Shown: one piece after another, positions 1-8,086 of the stretch | Layout: every line of letters begins with the position of its first letter | Position numbering within the stretch: the stretch's first letter is position 1 | Translations under genes and position numbers: made by a program | The notes under the pieces: generated by a model | Databases searched by the model: none | What the model was told of the DNA's origin: nothing | The model's input: the letters and a program-made list of their open reading frames with translations, nothing else | Origin: Bacteriovoracaceae bacterium | GTDB lineage: Bacteria; Bdellovibrionota; Bacteriovoracia; Bacteriovoracales; Bacteriovoracaceae | Assembly: GCA_947377285.1 (NCBI GenBank) | Contig: CANCFT010000004.1 | Span: 1 to 64,000 of the forward strand | DNA: 64,000 bases | Direction: 5' to 3'

Positions 1-147
1 TATGCTCAAAAAATTTATTTAACTGAAGTTCCTTACGTAGGCCCCGCTGATGCCTTTTTTCCAACGCTCACTTCGAGTGAATGGAAAGAAGTTGAATCGC
101 AAAAATTTGAAACCTTTAATTTTAAAATTTTAGAGCGCCAATCCTAA
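1..147 (+). CDS. folA: Dihydrofolate reductase, C-terminal part (cut by window start)
   Basis: Frame 1 is open from the first base to a TAA at 145-147 and encodes the last 48 residues of a protein. The tail reads IYLTEVPYVGPADAFFP, followed by a short strand ending in FNFKILERQS. This is the typical end of dihydrofolate reductase: the 'lyLTxv...DxFFP' strand and the final '(Y/F)xFxxxER' strand. The enzyme reduces dihydrofolate to tetrahydrofolate with NADPH in the cytoplasm. The active-site half lies outside the window, so functionality cannot be judged. The gene converges on the next one, with the two stop codons one base apart. Confidence 0.75.
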   Translation, partial: YAQKIYLTEVPYVGPADAFFPTLTSSEWKEVESQKFETFNFKILERQS

Positions 148-148
148 T

Positions 149-1021
149 TTATTCTCTTTTCATATCCTGTAAATCCCTTTCATAATCCATTTTTGCATTG
201 GTAAAAAAGTCTCCAGCAGACTTTATTCCACAATAAGTCTTGCCATTTTGAGTAAGTCTTTCTTCTTCTCGTTTAAATTCAAGATAGGGAACAAAGTCTC
301 CATAACCCGATACATGAAAACTTTCATCGCCATTTTTATATGAATACAATTCACACATGCGAGGATTATTGCTGTCGATGATATTGAGATCATATCCACT
401 CGACATTTTTTTTACATTGACGATTAACCAAGCGTGGCTAGTTATTCCTTTTATTTGTAGTTTCTCATAAGCGATTTTTTTCTTCACATTAACATATTGA
501 AAAACTTCATCCATTTTAGCTTGCAACTCACTGGCAGGGACTTTGGTTTCACCTTTAAGCCCATCGATCCAACTTCCCAAGACGACTCCATCATAGAGTT
601 GCCAATCATTAAGTTCCGCTTGAATGAGTTTTTGATTTTCACTCGAAAAATCAGATAAATTTGCATACCCCGGAATAGTTACGACAGAATTACCTAATCT
701 TACTTGTTGAATAATTTTTTTTATTTCATTTATTTGTGGTTTAGGAAGATTAGGTTTAAATATTGAAAGATAAAAAATATTGCGTTGAAATCGAGCATGC
801 CACCAACAGACACCGCCATTAAAAAGACCACCATCATTTTTAAAAGACATAAGATTAGTTGTTTCTGAAGATAAGTCCAGCACGTTGATTTTTGTGTCGT
901 TGGTGTTACTAACGTATCTTGCACAAAATTCATTTTTGGTTTGAGGCAAAGGTGTGGCCCAAAGTTTAAAAGTCGTGGTTGTGAGAATTGATATTAAAAT
1001 AAAATATTTATAAATCTTCAT
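149..1021 (-). CDS. Secreted protein of unknown function, possible papain-like fold
   Basis: A 290-residue protein starting at the ATG at 1021; a GTG at 1057 would add 12 residues in front of an otherwise clean signal peptide (MKIYKYFILISILTTTTFKLWA). I do not recognise the family. Three spots look like a cysteine-hydrolase triad: Cys72 in GGVCWWHARF, His196 in TSHAWLIVNV, and Asp216/Asn218 in NIIDSNNP. The order Cys-His-Asp/Asn and the strand pattern around the His fit papain-like or transglutaminase-like enzymes, but this is inference from motif shape only. Codons near the C terminus (KSAGDFF) are built from a copy of the 15-bp inverted repeat found elsewhere in the window. Confidence 0.6.
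   Translation of the reverse strand: MKIYKYFILISILTTTTFKLWATPLPQTKNEFCARYVSNTNDTKINVLDLSSETTNLMSFKNDGGLFNGGVCWWHARFQRNIFYLSIFKPNLPKPQINEIKKIIQQVRLGNSVVTIPGYANLSDFSSENQKLIQAELNDWQLYDGVVLGSWIDGLKGETKVPASELQAKMDEVFQYVNVKKKIAYEKLQIKGITSHAWLIVNVKKMSSGYDLNIIDSNNPRMCELYSYKNGDESFHVSGYGDFVPYLEFKREEERLTQNGKTYCGIKSAGDFFTNAKMDYERDLQDMKRE
206..224. repeat. Dispersed 15-bp inverted repeat, copy 1
   Basis: Core AGTCTCCAGCAGACT at 208-222, flanked here by AA and TT so that the arms are AAAGTCT and AGACTTT around CCAGC. It lies inside the secreted protein gene, read as K-S-A-G-D-F. Four further copies occur at 1099, 26486, 30575 and 55311. Confidence 0.85.
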
Positions 1022-1098
1022 TCTTTTAGGATGAAGAATTGTAATAAGATCGACCACTAATAAAAACTATCAGGATTTATTTAGTCGGGTATTTCGCA

Positions 1099-1113
1099 AG
1101 TCTGCTGGAGACT
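1099..1113. repeat. Dispersed 15-bp inverted repeat, copy 2 (intergenic)
   Basis: AGTCTGCTGGAGACT, the exact reverse complement of copy 1. It is the only copy between genes and abuts a perfect 14-bp tandem duplication. Confidence 0.85.
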
Positions 1114-1135
1114 AAGTGAGTGAGACTAAGTGAGT
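1108..1135. repeat. Perfect 14-bp tandem duplication
   Basis: GAGACTAAGTGAGT occurs twice back to back (1108-1121 and 1122-1135), followed by a partial unit CTAAGT. The first unit begins inside the right arm of the inverted repeat at 1099-1113. This suggests slippage or repair at the palindrome's edge. Confidence 0.8.
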
Positions 1136-1184
1136 CTAAGTTTAGTTACTATTCATTTAATTAAAATTAAATTATTATTTTTAA

Positions 1185-1667
1185 ATGAAAAATACACTTC
1201 TATTTATTATATTTATACTTTTAGGCACTTTTATATATTTTAAAATTACACCTACATTAAATATTACTGTCGCAAAACGAAAAAATAATCAAGATATTAC
1301 TAATTTCAATAAAACTTCTTCTGTTGTGCCTTCAGAAAAAGTAAAGGTTGATTTCCAATCAGAAGTGAAAAGCATAAACCAAGTCAGTGTCAATAAATCT
1401 GAACAAAAGATTATTTTAAATGAAAAAACAGAGATTAAGATTGATCCCAATTTAATAAAAACAGAAATAATTAACCCGAAAGCTCTTCCTTCTTTAGAGG
1501 AATTTAAAAAAAATCATCCTGAAATAAAAATTACAATTGAAAAACTCAATAATGGTCAAATGAATCCGACAAAAATGCCTACTCTTGAGCAATTTAGAAA
1601 AGAGCACCCCGAAGTGAAGATCAAAGTTGAAAAACTTGAAAATGGAAAGATGTTTCCAACAAATTAG
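1185..1667 (+). CDS. Small membrane-anchored protein with two 30-residue tandem repeats
   Basis: A 160-residue protein with one hydrophobic N-terminal segment (about residues 4-19), a lysine- and asparagine-rich linker, and an exact end-to-end duplication of 30 residues: 101-130 (LPSLEEFKKNHPEIKITIEK...) and 131-160 (MPTLEQFRKEHPEVKIKVEK...). Both copies end in a 'NG(Q/K)M.PT' turn. The topology suggests an anchor with the repeats in the periplasm. I know no family with this unit. No good Shine-Dalgarno sequence precedes the ATG, so the start is taken from the transmembrane segment. It converges on the pilin gene. Confidence 0.6.
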   Translation: MKNTLLFIIFILLGTFIYFKITPTLNITVAKRKNNQDITNFNKTSSVVPSEKVKVDFQSEVKSINQVSVNKSEQKIILNEKTEIKIDPNLIKTEIINPKALPSLEEFKKNHPEIKITIEKLNNGQMNPTKMPTLEQFRKEHPEVKIKVEKLENGKMFPTN

Positions 1668-1685
1668 GAACTCATTTTAGCTACT

Positions 1686-2603
1686 CTATGGCGAAAGAGT
1701 CATCTTACCAACATACGTACATGCAAAACCCACAACTGTAGGATATTCGATTTCATAACAAGATGACACATTTGTAATTTGATTTTGACAACCGTAGTAT
1801 CCCCATGAACCTCCGCCTATAAAGACTGGTCCAGGGCATCTATACATATCCACTTGTGTTCCTCCACTTCCACCAATACGAGTCCACCCTGAGCCATTGC
1901 AAAACTCCATTGATTTATCAGTAGAGTTATATCTGATTGAGCCTTCGTTAACACCAGAACATGCCGCTCCAGTATTTGCAATTTTTACTTCGCCTGCAAT
2001 ATCTAATTTGCTCGCGGGTGCAGCTACTCCAATGCCAACATTTCCTGAGGAATAATGGATGTTTGTTGTACCAGTAATTCTGTTCCACATAGTGTCAGTT
2101 GCCGTTGACACCGATCGACAAGTGGTAATATCAGCTGCAGTTGCTGCTCCGTTGGGAGTCACTTCAAGCTTTATTATTTTTGAAATAGTTGGATTAGAAG
2201 AATCTGAATTTTTTAAAATTTCTTTATTTTCAAAATTAATTTTTAAATAAGGAGTATCTGCCCCTGGTCCCAAATTTAAGGCATAAGATAAAATTTTAAC
2301 TTTTCCATTTCCATTCACAGATCCAGTTGGATATTTTGAAACATAGAGATTGGAAGTTTGTAAAAATTGCTGAATATGATCTAGTGGAGATAGTTGAACA
2401 GTTGCTAAACAGGCCTTTGGGTCGGAAAGAATGCCGTTTATTTCGTTAACTAGTTGACCTGTCTCTGTATCAAATTGATATTTTGTTACATTTTTATTAG
2501 ATTGTTTAGTTAGGTTCATCACCACTAAACTGATTCCTCCCAGGATGGCGATAACAATCATTAATTCAAGTAAGGAAAAACCTTTAATTCTATTTATGCA
2601 CAT
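1686..2603 (-). CDS. Type IV prepilin-like protein with tail-fibre-like adhesin tail
   Basis: 305 residues. The N terminus MCINRIKG/FSLLELMIVIAILGG is a class III signal: prepilin peptidase cleavage after Gly8, Phe at +1, Glu at +5, then a hydrophobic helix to about residue 30. The middle is pilin-like. From about residue 185 it carries the module SGNVGIGVAAPASKLDIAGEV, followed by a CSGVNEGSIRYNSTDKSMEFCNGSGW segment known from phage tail fibres and from many surface proteins of predatory deltaproteobacteria. The C-terminal 60 residues contain several cysteines. It is probably a minor pilin or pseudopilin with an exposed binding tip. Start supported by GGAG 9 nt upstream. Confidence 0.75.
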   Translation of the reverse strand: MCINRIKGFSLLELMIVIAILGGISLVVMNLTKQSNKNVTKYQFDTETGQLVNEINGILSDPKACLATVQLSPLDHIQQFLQTSNLYVSKYPTGSVNGNGKVKILSYALNLGPGADTPYLKINFENKEILKNSDSSNPTISKIIKLEVTPNGAATAADITTCRSVSTATDTMWNRITGTTNIHYSSGNVGIGVAAPASKLDIAGEVKIANTGAACSGVNEGSIRYNSTDKSMEFCNGSGWTRIGGSGGTQVDMYRCPGPVFIGGGSWGYYGCQNQITNVSSCYEIEYPTVVGFACTYVGKMTLSP

Positions 2604-2730
2604 GATTACAACTCCGAAATATTCAATAAATTAATTATAATCGAAAAATGTAATTGATTGTAAATTAAAAATAACTAAATCGTGTCTAGTTTATTGCCCA
2701 GGTTTGCGAACTTTTGTATGGCGATTTTGT

Positions 2731-3363
2731 TCAATCTTCTATGATTAATTCGTTGCTTAATTCATTTGTTTTTTCATTGGAGCTCTCAGCAATAGCAGGG
2801 AAATAATTTTCTAAAACGTTTCCTACAGCTTCAATACATTCTTTAAGGCCTTCAATAAATTGTCCTGCTTGTATTTTTAGCGAGAACTGATAAATAATTT
2901 CATCCCAAATTTTTTGTTCAACTTTTGAAGAAATTCCATTATCTGTTACGATTTTTATTTTCTTTTCCATAATAGACACAAGAATGAGGACTCCATTATG
3001 ATTTTTAGTCAGGTGAAGATTGTGATGAAAAAATGCTTCATAAGCTTTTTGAGCCACTTCTTTATCAATTTCATCTTGTGTAATGAGGAGTTTTTTTATT
3101 GGTGCAAAATGACTAATTAGATAACCTAAATACAACCCTGGGATTTGGATCCATAAAAAATAAATAGGATTGATAATATTGAGAGGAGAATAATAAAGGA
3201 TTAAAGAAAAAAGAAATGAGACAATTATGGCCCCTCTAAAGTGAGCGGCCGGATAAACATCACTATGGTGAGTGATCATTGGCACTATTTCGCTTTGTGT
3301 GCGCTTTTCTGATTGCTCGATTAAGCCTTTAATTAACTCTCTATCACTATTGCTGATTAACAT
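2731..3363 (-). CDS. TPM-domain membrane protein
   Basis: 210 residues: a cytoplasm-facing start (SDRELIKGLIEQSEKRTQSEIVPMI), two membrane segments (about residues 43-60 and 66-84), then a TPM (TLP18.3/Psb32/MOLO-1) domain with NGVLILVSIMEKKIKIVTDNGI. This is the membrane-embedded partner type usually found after LemA and a secreted TPM protein. It is the last gene of the lemA-TPM-TPM run, 30 bp after the preceding stop. The molecular role of these proteins is poorly known; envelope-stress or protein-quality roles have been proposed for the family. Confidence 0.75.
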   Translation of the reverse strand: MLISNSDRELIKGLIEQSEKRTQSEIVPMITHHSDVYPAAHFRGAIIVSFLFSLILYYSPLNIINPIYFLWIQIPGLYLGYLISHFAPIKKLLITQDEIDKEVAQKAYEAFFHHNLHLTKNHNGVLILVSIMEKKIKIVTDNGISSKVEQKIWDEIIYQFSLKIQAGQFIEGLKECIEAVGNVLENYFPAIAESSNEKTNELSNELIIED

Positions 3364-3393
3364 TTTTCATCTCACATTTTGTATTAATTATTT

Positions 3394-4128
3394 CTACCAA
3401 TCACCTGATGATCCACCACCAGAAAATCCGCCGCCGCCTCCAGACCAGCCGCCACCTCCGCCTCCGGAGCCGCCACCGCCGCCAAATCCACCGAAGCCTC
3501 CTCCGCCAAAACCACCTCCACCAAAACCACCGCGTCCGCCTCCATTTGGAAAGACGTATTGGAGAAAAAAGATAAGTCCGATTAAGACGAATAAAACCAT
3601 CGAAGAACTAACGTGTCGTTGATGCCGAGGAGCTATATTATTGCCACTGTATTTTAATTCACTCCCAACAACTCGCGCCATGAGAGAAAGCCCTAAGGCC
3701 ACGCCATTGTCATTATCACCTTTTTTAAAGAGTGGTTTAACTTCATCAATAATGCGTCTAGTTTTTAAATCTGTGAGTGTTCCTTCCAAACCTCGACCGA
3801 CTTCAATTCGCATTTTGTGTTCATCTGCCACAATTAAAAAGAGTGCCGCTCGGTCATCTCCTTTTTTTCCAATCTTCCATTCATCGACAACTTTTATCGA
3901 ATATCCTTCGATTGATTCATTTTTAAGTTTGTTAATGATGAGAACTTGGAATTGGATTCCCGTCTGCTGTTGAAAATTATAAAGCGCACTGGCAATGGTT
4001 TGGCTTCCTGGCTCACTTAAAAAGCGGGCCTGGTCAACAACAGGACCCGTGAGAGTTGGCACATCTAAGGCATATGCCTTAAAGATAGTGAAACTAAATA
4101 TTAGAATCAATAAAAGAAATGATTTCAC
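3394..4128 (-). CDS. Secreted TPM-domain protein with Gly-rich tail
   Basis: 244 residues: signal peptide (MKSFLLLILIFSFTIFKAYA), TPM domain at about 24-150 (VVDQARFLSEPGSQTIASAL ... KMRIEVGRGLEGTLTD), one transmembrane helix (about 172-190), and a glycine/serine-rich C terminus of about 50 residues ending in SGDW. This is the classic YgcG-type architecture encoded next to lemA. The Gly-rich tail makes 3400-3560 a local GC peak and produces a long proline-rich antisense reading frame that is not a gene. Confidence 0.85.
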   Translation of the reverse strand: MKSFLLLILIFSFTIFKAYALDVPTLTGPVVDQARFLSEPGSQTIASALYNFQQQTGIQFQVLIINKLKNESIEGYSIKVVDEWKIGKKGDDRAALFLIVADEHKMRIEVGRGLEGTLTDLKTRRIIDEVKPLFKKGDNDNGVALGLSLMARVVGSELKYSGNNIAPRHQRHVSSSMVLFVLIGLIFFLQYVFPNGGGRGGFGGGGFGGGGFGGFGGGGGSGGGGGGWSGGGGGFSGGGSSGDW

Positions 4129-4141
4129 TAAATACTAATCC

Positions 4142-4732
4142 TTAGAATTTTACTGTTGGAGCTTTTTGGGCCTCTTCAATATTTTCAACTTGAAATTGTG
4201 GTTTTTTAGCTAAATGCAGAAACATGCCGTTGTAAAATGAAGTAGGAGGAACGGTGATTAAATTATTAAATTCTTTAATTGCCTCAATATATCTATTGCG
4301 AGCAACAGTAATGCGATTTTCTGTTCCTTCAAGTTGTGATTGTAGATCGCGGAAATTTTCATTGGCCTTTAAGTCTGGGTATTTTTCAACACTGACCATT
4401 AATCTTGAAAGAGCAGAAGAAACTTGACCTTGAGCTTGTTGAAATTTTTTCATATTTTCATCAGTTAATTGGTCCGCGGTAAATGTCACTTTAGTGGCCG
4501 AGGCACGGGCTTCAATAACTTTTGTAAGTGTTTCTTGTTCATGAGTTGCATATCCCTTAACCACCGCAACTAAGTTTGGTATGAGGTCAGACCGTCTTTT
4601 ATATTGGTTTTGCACTTCGGCCCAATCAGCTTCTACTTGATTGGCAGCAGTAGGAATGCTTTGCATTCCACATGAAGTTAATAAAATAGAAATAATAAAA
4701 ATTGAGAGAGATCTGGTAAAATATTGTTTCAT
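4142..4732 (-). CDS. lemA: LemA family lipoprotein
   Basis: 196 residues. Signal peptide with lipobox LLTSC (Cys at about 21), then the LemA helical domain: VEADWAEVQNQYKRRSDLIPNLVAVVKGYATHEQETLTKVIEARA, and ENFRDLQSQLEGTENRITVARNRYIEAIKEFN. Length and motifs fit LemA throughout. First gene of the lemA-TPM-TPM operon; 13 bp separate its stop from the next start. Start supported by GGAG 5 nt upstream of the ATG. Confidence 0.9.
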   Translation of the reverse strand: MKQYFTRSLSIFIISILLTSCGMQSIPTAANQVEADWAEVQNQYKRRSDLIPNLVAVVKGYATHEQETLTKVIEARASATKVTFTADQLTDENMKKFQQAQGQVSSALSRLMVSVEKYPDLKANENFRDLQSQLEGTENRITVARNRYIEAIKEFNNLITVPPTSFYNGMFLHLAKKPQFQVENIEEAQKAPTVKF

Positions 4733-4838
4733 ACTGACTCCATTAGGTATTAAGTAAAAAGTTAATTAAGGGTAGCTTATGGTAAAGAAAGAGAAAAGTG
4801 AATCTCTACTTTTTAATCGGCTACATTAATCTAGTAAT

Positions 4839-4847
4839 TGTTATACT
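4839..4847 (+). promoter_or_regulatory. Extended -10 promoter for the U32 family gene
   Basis: TGTTATACT (TGn plus TATACT) sits 22 bp before the ATG at 4869, with no good -35. The predicted start of transcription at about 4854 leaves a very short leader containing AAAGG. Confidence 0.4.
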
Positions 4848-4868
4848 GAATAGTTTATAAAGGTAATT

Positions 4869-7385
4869 ATGTTTAAAAATCAAAAAAGTGAACTGCTTCT
4901 TCCTGTTGGAAATATGCCAATGTGCCTGGCCGCTATCCATAATGGAGCAGATGCTATTTATGTGGGGATGCCACATTTTAATGCCCGAGGGAGATCGTCA
5001 GACTTCTCAGTTCTAGAACTAAAAGAAATGATAGAAACTTGCCACCTCTACGGAGTCAAAGTTAATTTGGCCTTTAATGTTGTGATCTTTGAAGAAGAAT
5101 TTGAAGAAGTGATAAAACTGTTAAATGAAGTTCTACCACTAGGCCCTGATGCCATCATTATTCAAGACGTCGGTTTAGCAAAACTTGTTAGACTTATGGC
5201 CCCCAATCAAATCATTCACGGCTCTACCCAAATGACTGTCACCAATCATGAGGCCATGAGCTTATTAGACGACTTAGAAATTAAACGATTTGTTTTGGGT
5301 AGAGAAGTCAGTCTTACTGAAATGAAGGCGATTAAAGAGAAGACTGACCGGGAATTAGAAGTCTTTGTTCATGGAGCTCTATGTGTGGCCTATTCCGGTC
5401 AATGTTTTACATCGGAGAGTATCGGAGGTCGCTCGGCAAACCGTGGGCAATGTGCCCAGAGTTGTCGTTTTGAATACGATTTAATTGTTGACGGTAAATG
5501 GCGTGATTTAGGAGATAAGAAATACCTAGTCTCGCCTAAAGACCTCTGCGGTATTACTCAGATTCCTGAGCTTATAGATTTAAAAATCGACAGCTTCAAA
5601 GTAGAAGGAAGACTAAAAACACCGGAGTATGTGGCCGCAGCTGCTAAAAATTATAGCGAAGCGATCAATAAAAAAATGGCCAAAAAAACTTTTAGCGAGA
5701 GTCAGATCGAAGTGGCCAAAAGAGAGATGGGGTTGACCTATTCAAGAGGCTTTTTCTCTGGATGGCTTGAAGGAGTTGATCATCAGCAACTAGTCGATGG
5801 GACTTATGGGGCCCACCGCGGAGTTGAAATTGGAATTATCACAAAACTAAAACCAAAATCGGTCGTGATTAAATCTCAATACCAAAAATTAAAAAAAGGG
5901 GATGGGGTTTTGTTTGCCAGTTCTACGAATGGCAAAAAAAGTGAAATTGGCGGAATGCTTTATGACGTTGTTAATTCAATTAATACAAGCGAAGAAAGCG
6001 AATTGTTTTTCGCACGAGATTTTGAATTAAATAAAGTGAAAGTAGGCTCCAAAGTTTATTTCAATCACGACGCCCTTGTAGAAAAAAAACTAACTCAATC
6101 CTTCAATGATAAACTTTTAAAAAAACGGATTCCTATTTCACTAAATATTAAAGCTTTTATAGGCAGGCCTTTAACAGTACAAATCTCTGATGGGATTCAT
6201 GAGTTAACCGTTAACAGTGAACAGCTTGTTGAATCATCCATTGCCAAACCGGTAAGTCTAGAGGATTTTAAAACAGAATTAGGTGCTTTGTCGGCCACCT
6301 GTTTTATTTTAGGAGAGTTGCAATTTTCTGGTGATAAACAAATATTTATCCACCAAAAAGAATTAAAAATAATTCGTCGGAAATTTACGGAAGAGCTTAT
6401 GAAAGTTCGAGTAGAGAGATTGAATCCATTACTCAATCCTGTGACGAATCTTTTTTCCAAAAAAGAAATTCAAAATAGTCCAATAAATCATTTGAATATT
6501 TTATTGAGAGATTATCAACAAGTATTAGAAATTTTAACATTTAAGGAGTCTCTTAAAGATGTTTTAGGGATCGTTTATTTAGATTTTGAGTTCGGAAAAG
6601 AATATGCTCAGTCGGTGAAACTACTTAAAGAGGCCGCAATTAAAGTAGGAATTGCTACCACTCGAATTTTAAAACCAAATGAATATTATAATTTTAAAGT
6701 TATTGAAAGAGCGCGCCCCGATGTCATTCTTTGTCGAAATCTTGGGGCTTTGGAATATTTTAATAAATTAAGCACTGAAAATCCTTTTGAATTGCGCGGT
6801 GACTTTAGTTTAAACGTGACGAATTCTTTGACTGCTAATTATTTTCTTACGAAAAATTTAAAATCAGTTTGCGCTTCATATGATTTGAATGCGTCCCAAT
6901 TAAGTCAGCTCCTCTCACATATGGAATCTGGAAAAATTGAAGTTACCATCCATCAGTATATGCCTTCGTTTCATATGGAGCATTGTGTGTTCGCAGCTTT
7001 TTTAAGCACTGGCTCAAGTTTCAAAGATTGTGGAAAGCCTTGCGAAAAGCACCGAGTTGAACTCCGTGATCAATTTGGAAATACTCATCAGATAAAGGCC
7101 GACCAAGAATGCCGAAATACTATGTTTAATTCGACCTCTCAGTCGGCCGCCAAACTTATTCCAGAATGGAAACTAAAGGGATTATCCGAATTTAGATTTG
7201 AGGCACTTTATGAAAAAGGCAATGAACTCAAAGATAAAATCGTGATGTATGCTCAATTAATTCGTGAGGATTCAGCCAATAATTATGATGAAGTGCTCAT
7301 GAAAAAATTGGGAGTGCTTGAAAAATATGGTTTAAGTGACAAAGCGTTTGATAACCGAGAATATAAAAATAATAAAAAAAAATAA
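4869..7385 (+). CDS. rlhA: Peptidase U32 family protein, RlhA (23S rRNA C2501 hydroxylation)-like
   Basis: 838 residues. The N-terminal barrel carries the U32 signature VFVHGALCVAYSGQCFTSESIGGRSANRGQCAQSCR (about residues 167-202), whose cysteines are diagnostic. The C-terminal third has a second conserved block, HMEHCVFAAFLSTG..FKDCGKPCEKHRV, then CRNTMFN. E. coli RlhA (YdcP) of this family is needed for 5-hydroxycytidine at C2501 of 23S rRNA. The protein here is longer than E. coli RlhA (653 residues), matching the large two-block subfamily, so the assignment is to the family and not certain for the site. Start fixed by AAAGG 6 nt upstream. Confidence 0.8.
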   Translation: MFKNQKSELLLPVGNMPMCLAAIHNGADAIYVGMPHFNARGRSSDFSVLELKEMIETCHLYGVKVNLAFNVVIFEEEFEEVIKLLNEVLPLGPDAIIIQDVGLAKLVRLMAPNQIIHGSTQMTVTNHEAMSLLDDLEIKRFVLGREVSLTEMKAIKEKTDRELEVFVHGALCVAYSGQCFTSESIGGRSANRGQCAQSCRFEYDLIVDGKWRDLGDKKYLVSPKDLCGITQIPELIDLKIDSFKVEGRLKTPEYVAAAAKNYSEAINKKMAKKTFSESQIEVAKREMGLTYSRGFFSGWLEGVDHQQLVDGTYGAHRGVEIGIITKLKPKSVVIKSQYQKLKKGDGVLFASSTNGKKSEIGGMLYDVVNSINTSEESELFFARDFELNKVKVGSKVYFNHDALVEKKLTQSFNDKLLKKRIPISLNIKAFIGRPLTVQISDGIHELTVNSEQLVESSIAKPVSLEDFKTELGALSATCFILGELQFSGDKQIFIHQKELKIIRRKFTEELMKVRVERLNPLLNPVTNLFSKKEIQNSPINHLNILLRDYQQVLEILTFKESLKDVLGIVYLDFEFGKEYAQSVKLLKEAAIKVGIATTRILKPNEYYNFKVIERARPDVILCRNLGALEYFNKLSTENPFELRGDFSLNVTNSLTANYFLTKNLKSVCASYDLNASQLSQLLSHMESGKIEVTIHQYMPSFHMEHCVFAAFLSTGSSFKDCGKPCEKHRVELRDQFGNTHQIKADQECRNTMFNSTSQSAAKLIPEWKLKGLSEFRFEALYEKGNELKDKIVMYAQLIREDSANNYDEVLMKKLGVLEKYGLSDKAFDNREYKNNKKK

Positions 7386-7429
7386 TTGGATAGTTTTGAC
7401 CACCGGACTTCTGGAACATTAGGCAGTGC

Positions 7430-7459
7430 TATGAGTATGACATGGTAGCCATACTCATA
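7430..7459. terminator. Hairpin between convergent genes
   Basis: TATGAGTATG and CATACTCATA form perfect 10-bp arms around a 10-nt loop, between two convergent stops (7385 and 7469). There is no clear T-run on either side, so the terminator function is inferred from position. Confidence 0.45.
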
Positions 7460-7468
7460 ATGAAATAA

Positions 7469-7948
7469 TTAAAAAGCTGAGATATTACATTGAGAATTAA
7501 TATCAAAAATAATAAATTCTTGTGTTGGAACTACTTCTAAAATTAAAGCATTTGTTTCGCCGCCATATTTGGGATTTAAGCTCGAATACGTTTGATACAT
7601 TATAGTGTTATCAGAAACTCTAAACTGAAAGTCCATTTCTCCATATACACTTTTCGGTTTTGCTTTTTGGGCGACTTGAATTATTTTGTTGAATTCTTGC
7701 GGGTATTGCAATGAATACTGAGCATTATGTTCGTCATAAGGAAAATATTGTTCAGAATAATTCTCATTAATTATTTCTTGGTTGTTTTTGGATACACTTA
7801 CGGTTCTACTTCCAAAAAAACTGGCTTTACCCAAAACAGTTAAAATCATATTGCCATTTTTACAAACAGTCTTTGTATGGTCATAAAAATTTTCAGCGTG
7901 GGCCTCTAATATTGAAAATGTTAAGCAGAGTGCAATCAATACTTTCAT
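7469..7948 (-). CDS. Small secreted protein of unknown function
   Basis: 159 residues from the ATG at 7948, which is preceded by AAGGA 6 nt upstream and begins a good signal peptide (MKVLIALCLTFSILEAHA, cleavage before ENFYD). A longer reading frame starting at 8071 lacks support. The mature protein is about 140 residues with two cysteines (CKNG near the start, QCNISAF at the end) that could form one disulfide. I recognise no domain. It is divergent from the V8-type protease gene, about 140 bp away. Confidence 0.65.
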   Translation of the reverse strand: MKVLIALCLTFSILEAHAENFYDHTKTVCKNGNMILTVLGKASFFGSRTVSVSKNNQEIINENYSEQYFPYDEHNAQYSLQYPQEFNKIIQVAQKAKPKSVYGEMDFQFRVSDNTIMYQTYSSLNPKYGGETNALILEVVPTQEFIIFDINSQCNISAF

Positions 7949-8086
7949 AAATATTCCTTGTTTTAAGTTCTTTATTTCTTGCAACTTATCAAAATGGGGA
8001 TAAGTATCAAGCCAGGAGGTAGAAATTATAGTGTAATGGTCAAAAAGCTTGGCAAGTTTAAGATTTTCCATTAAAAATTTAGGCTT

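Noticed and set aside
293-303. AAAGTCTCCA, a possible sixth copy of the 15-bp repeat
   Set aside because: It matches only one arm and part of the centre; the second arm is absent.
3272-3622. Proline-rich 116-residue reading frame on the plus strand
   Set aside because: It is the antisense of the Gly/Ser-rich tail of the TPM protein; the proline runs come from the glycine codons, and it has no ribosome site.
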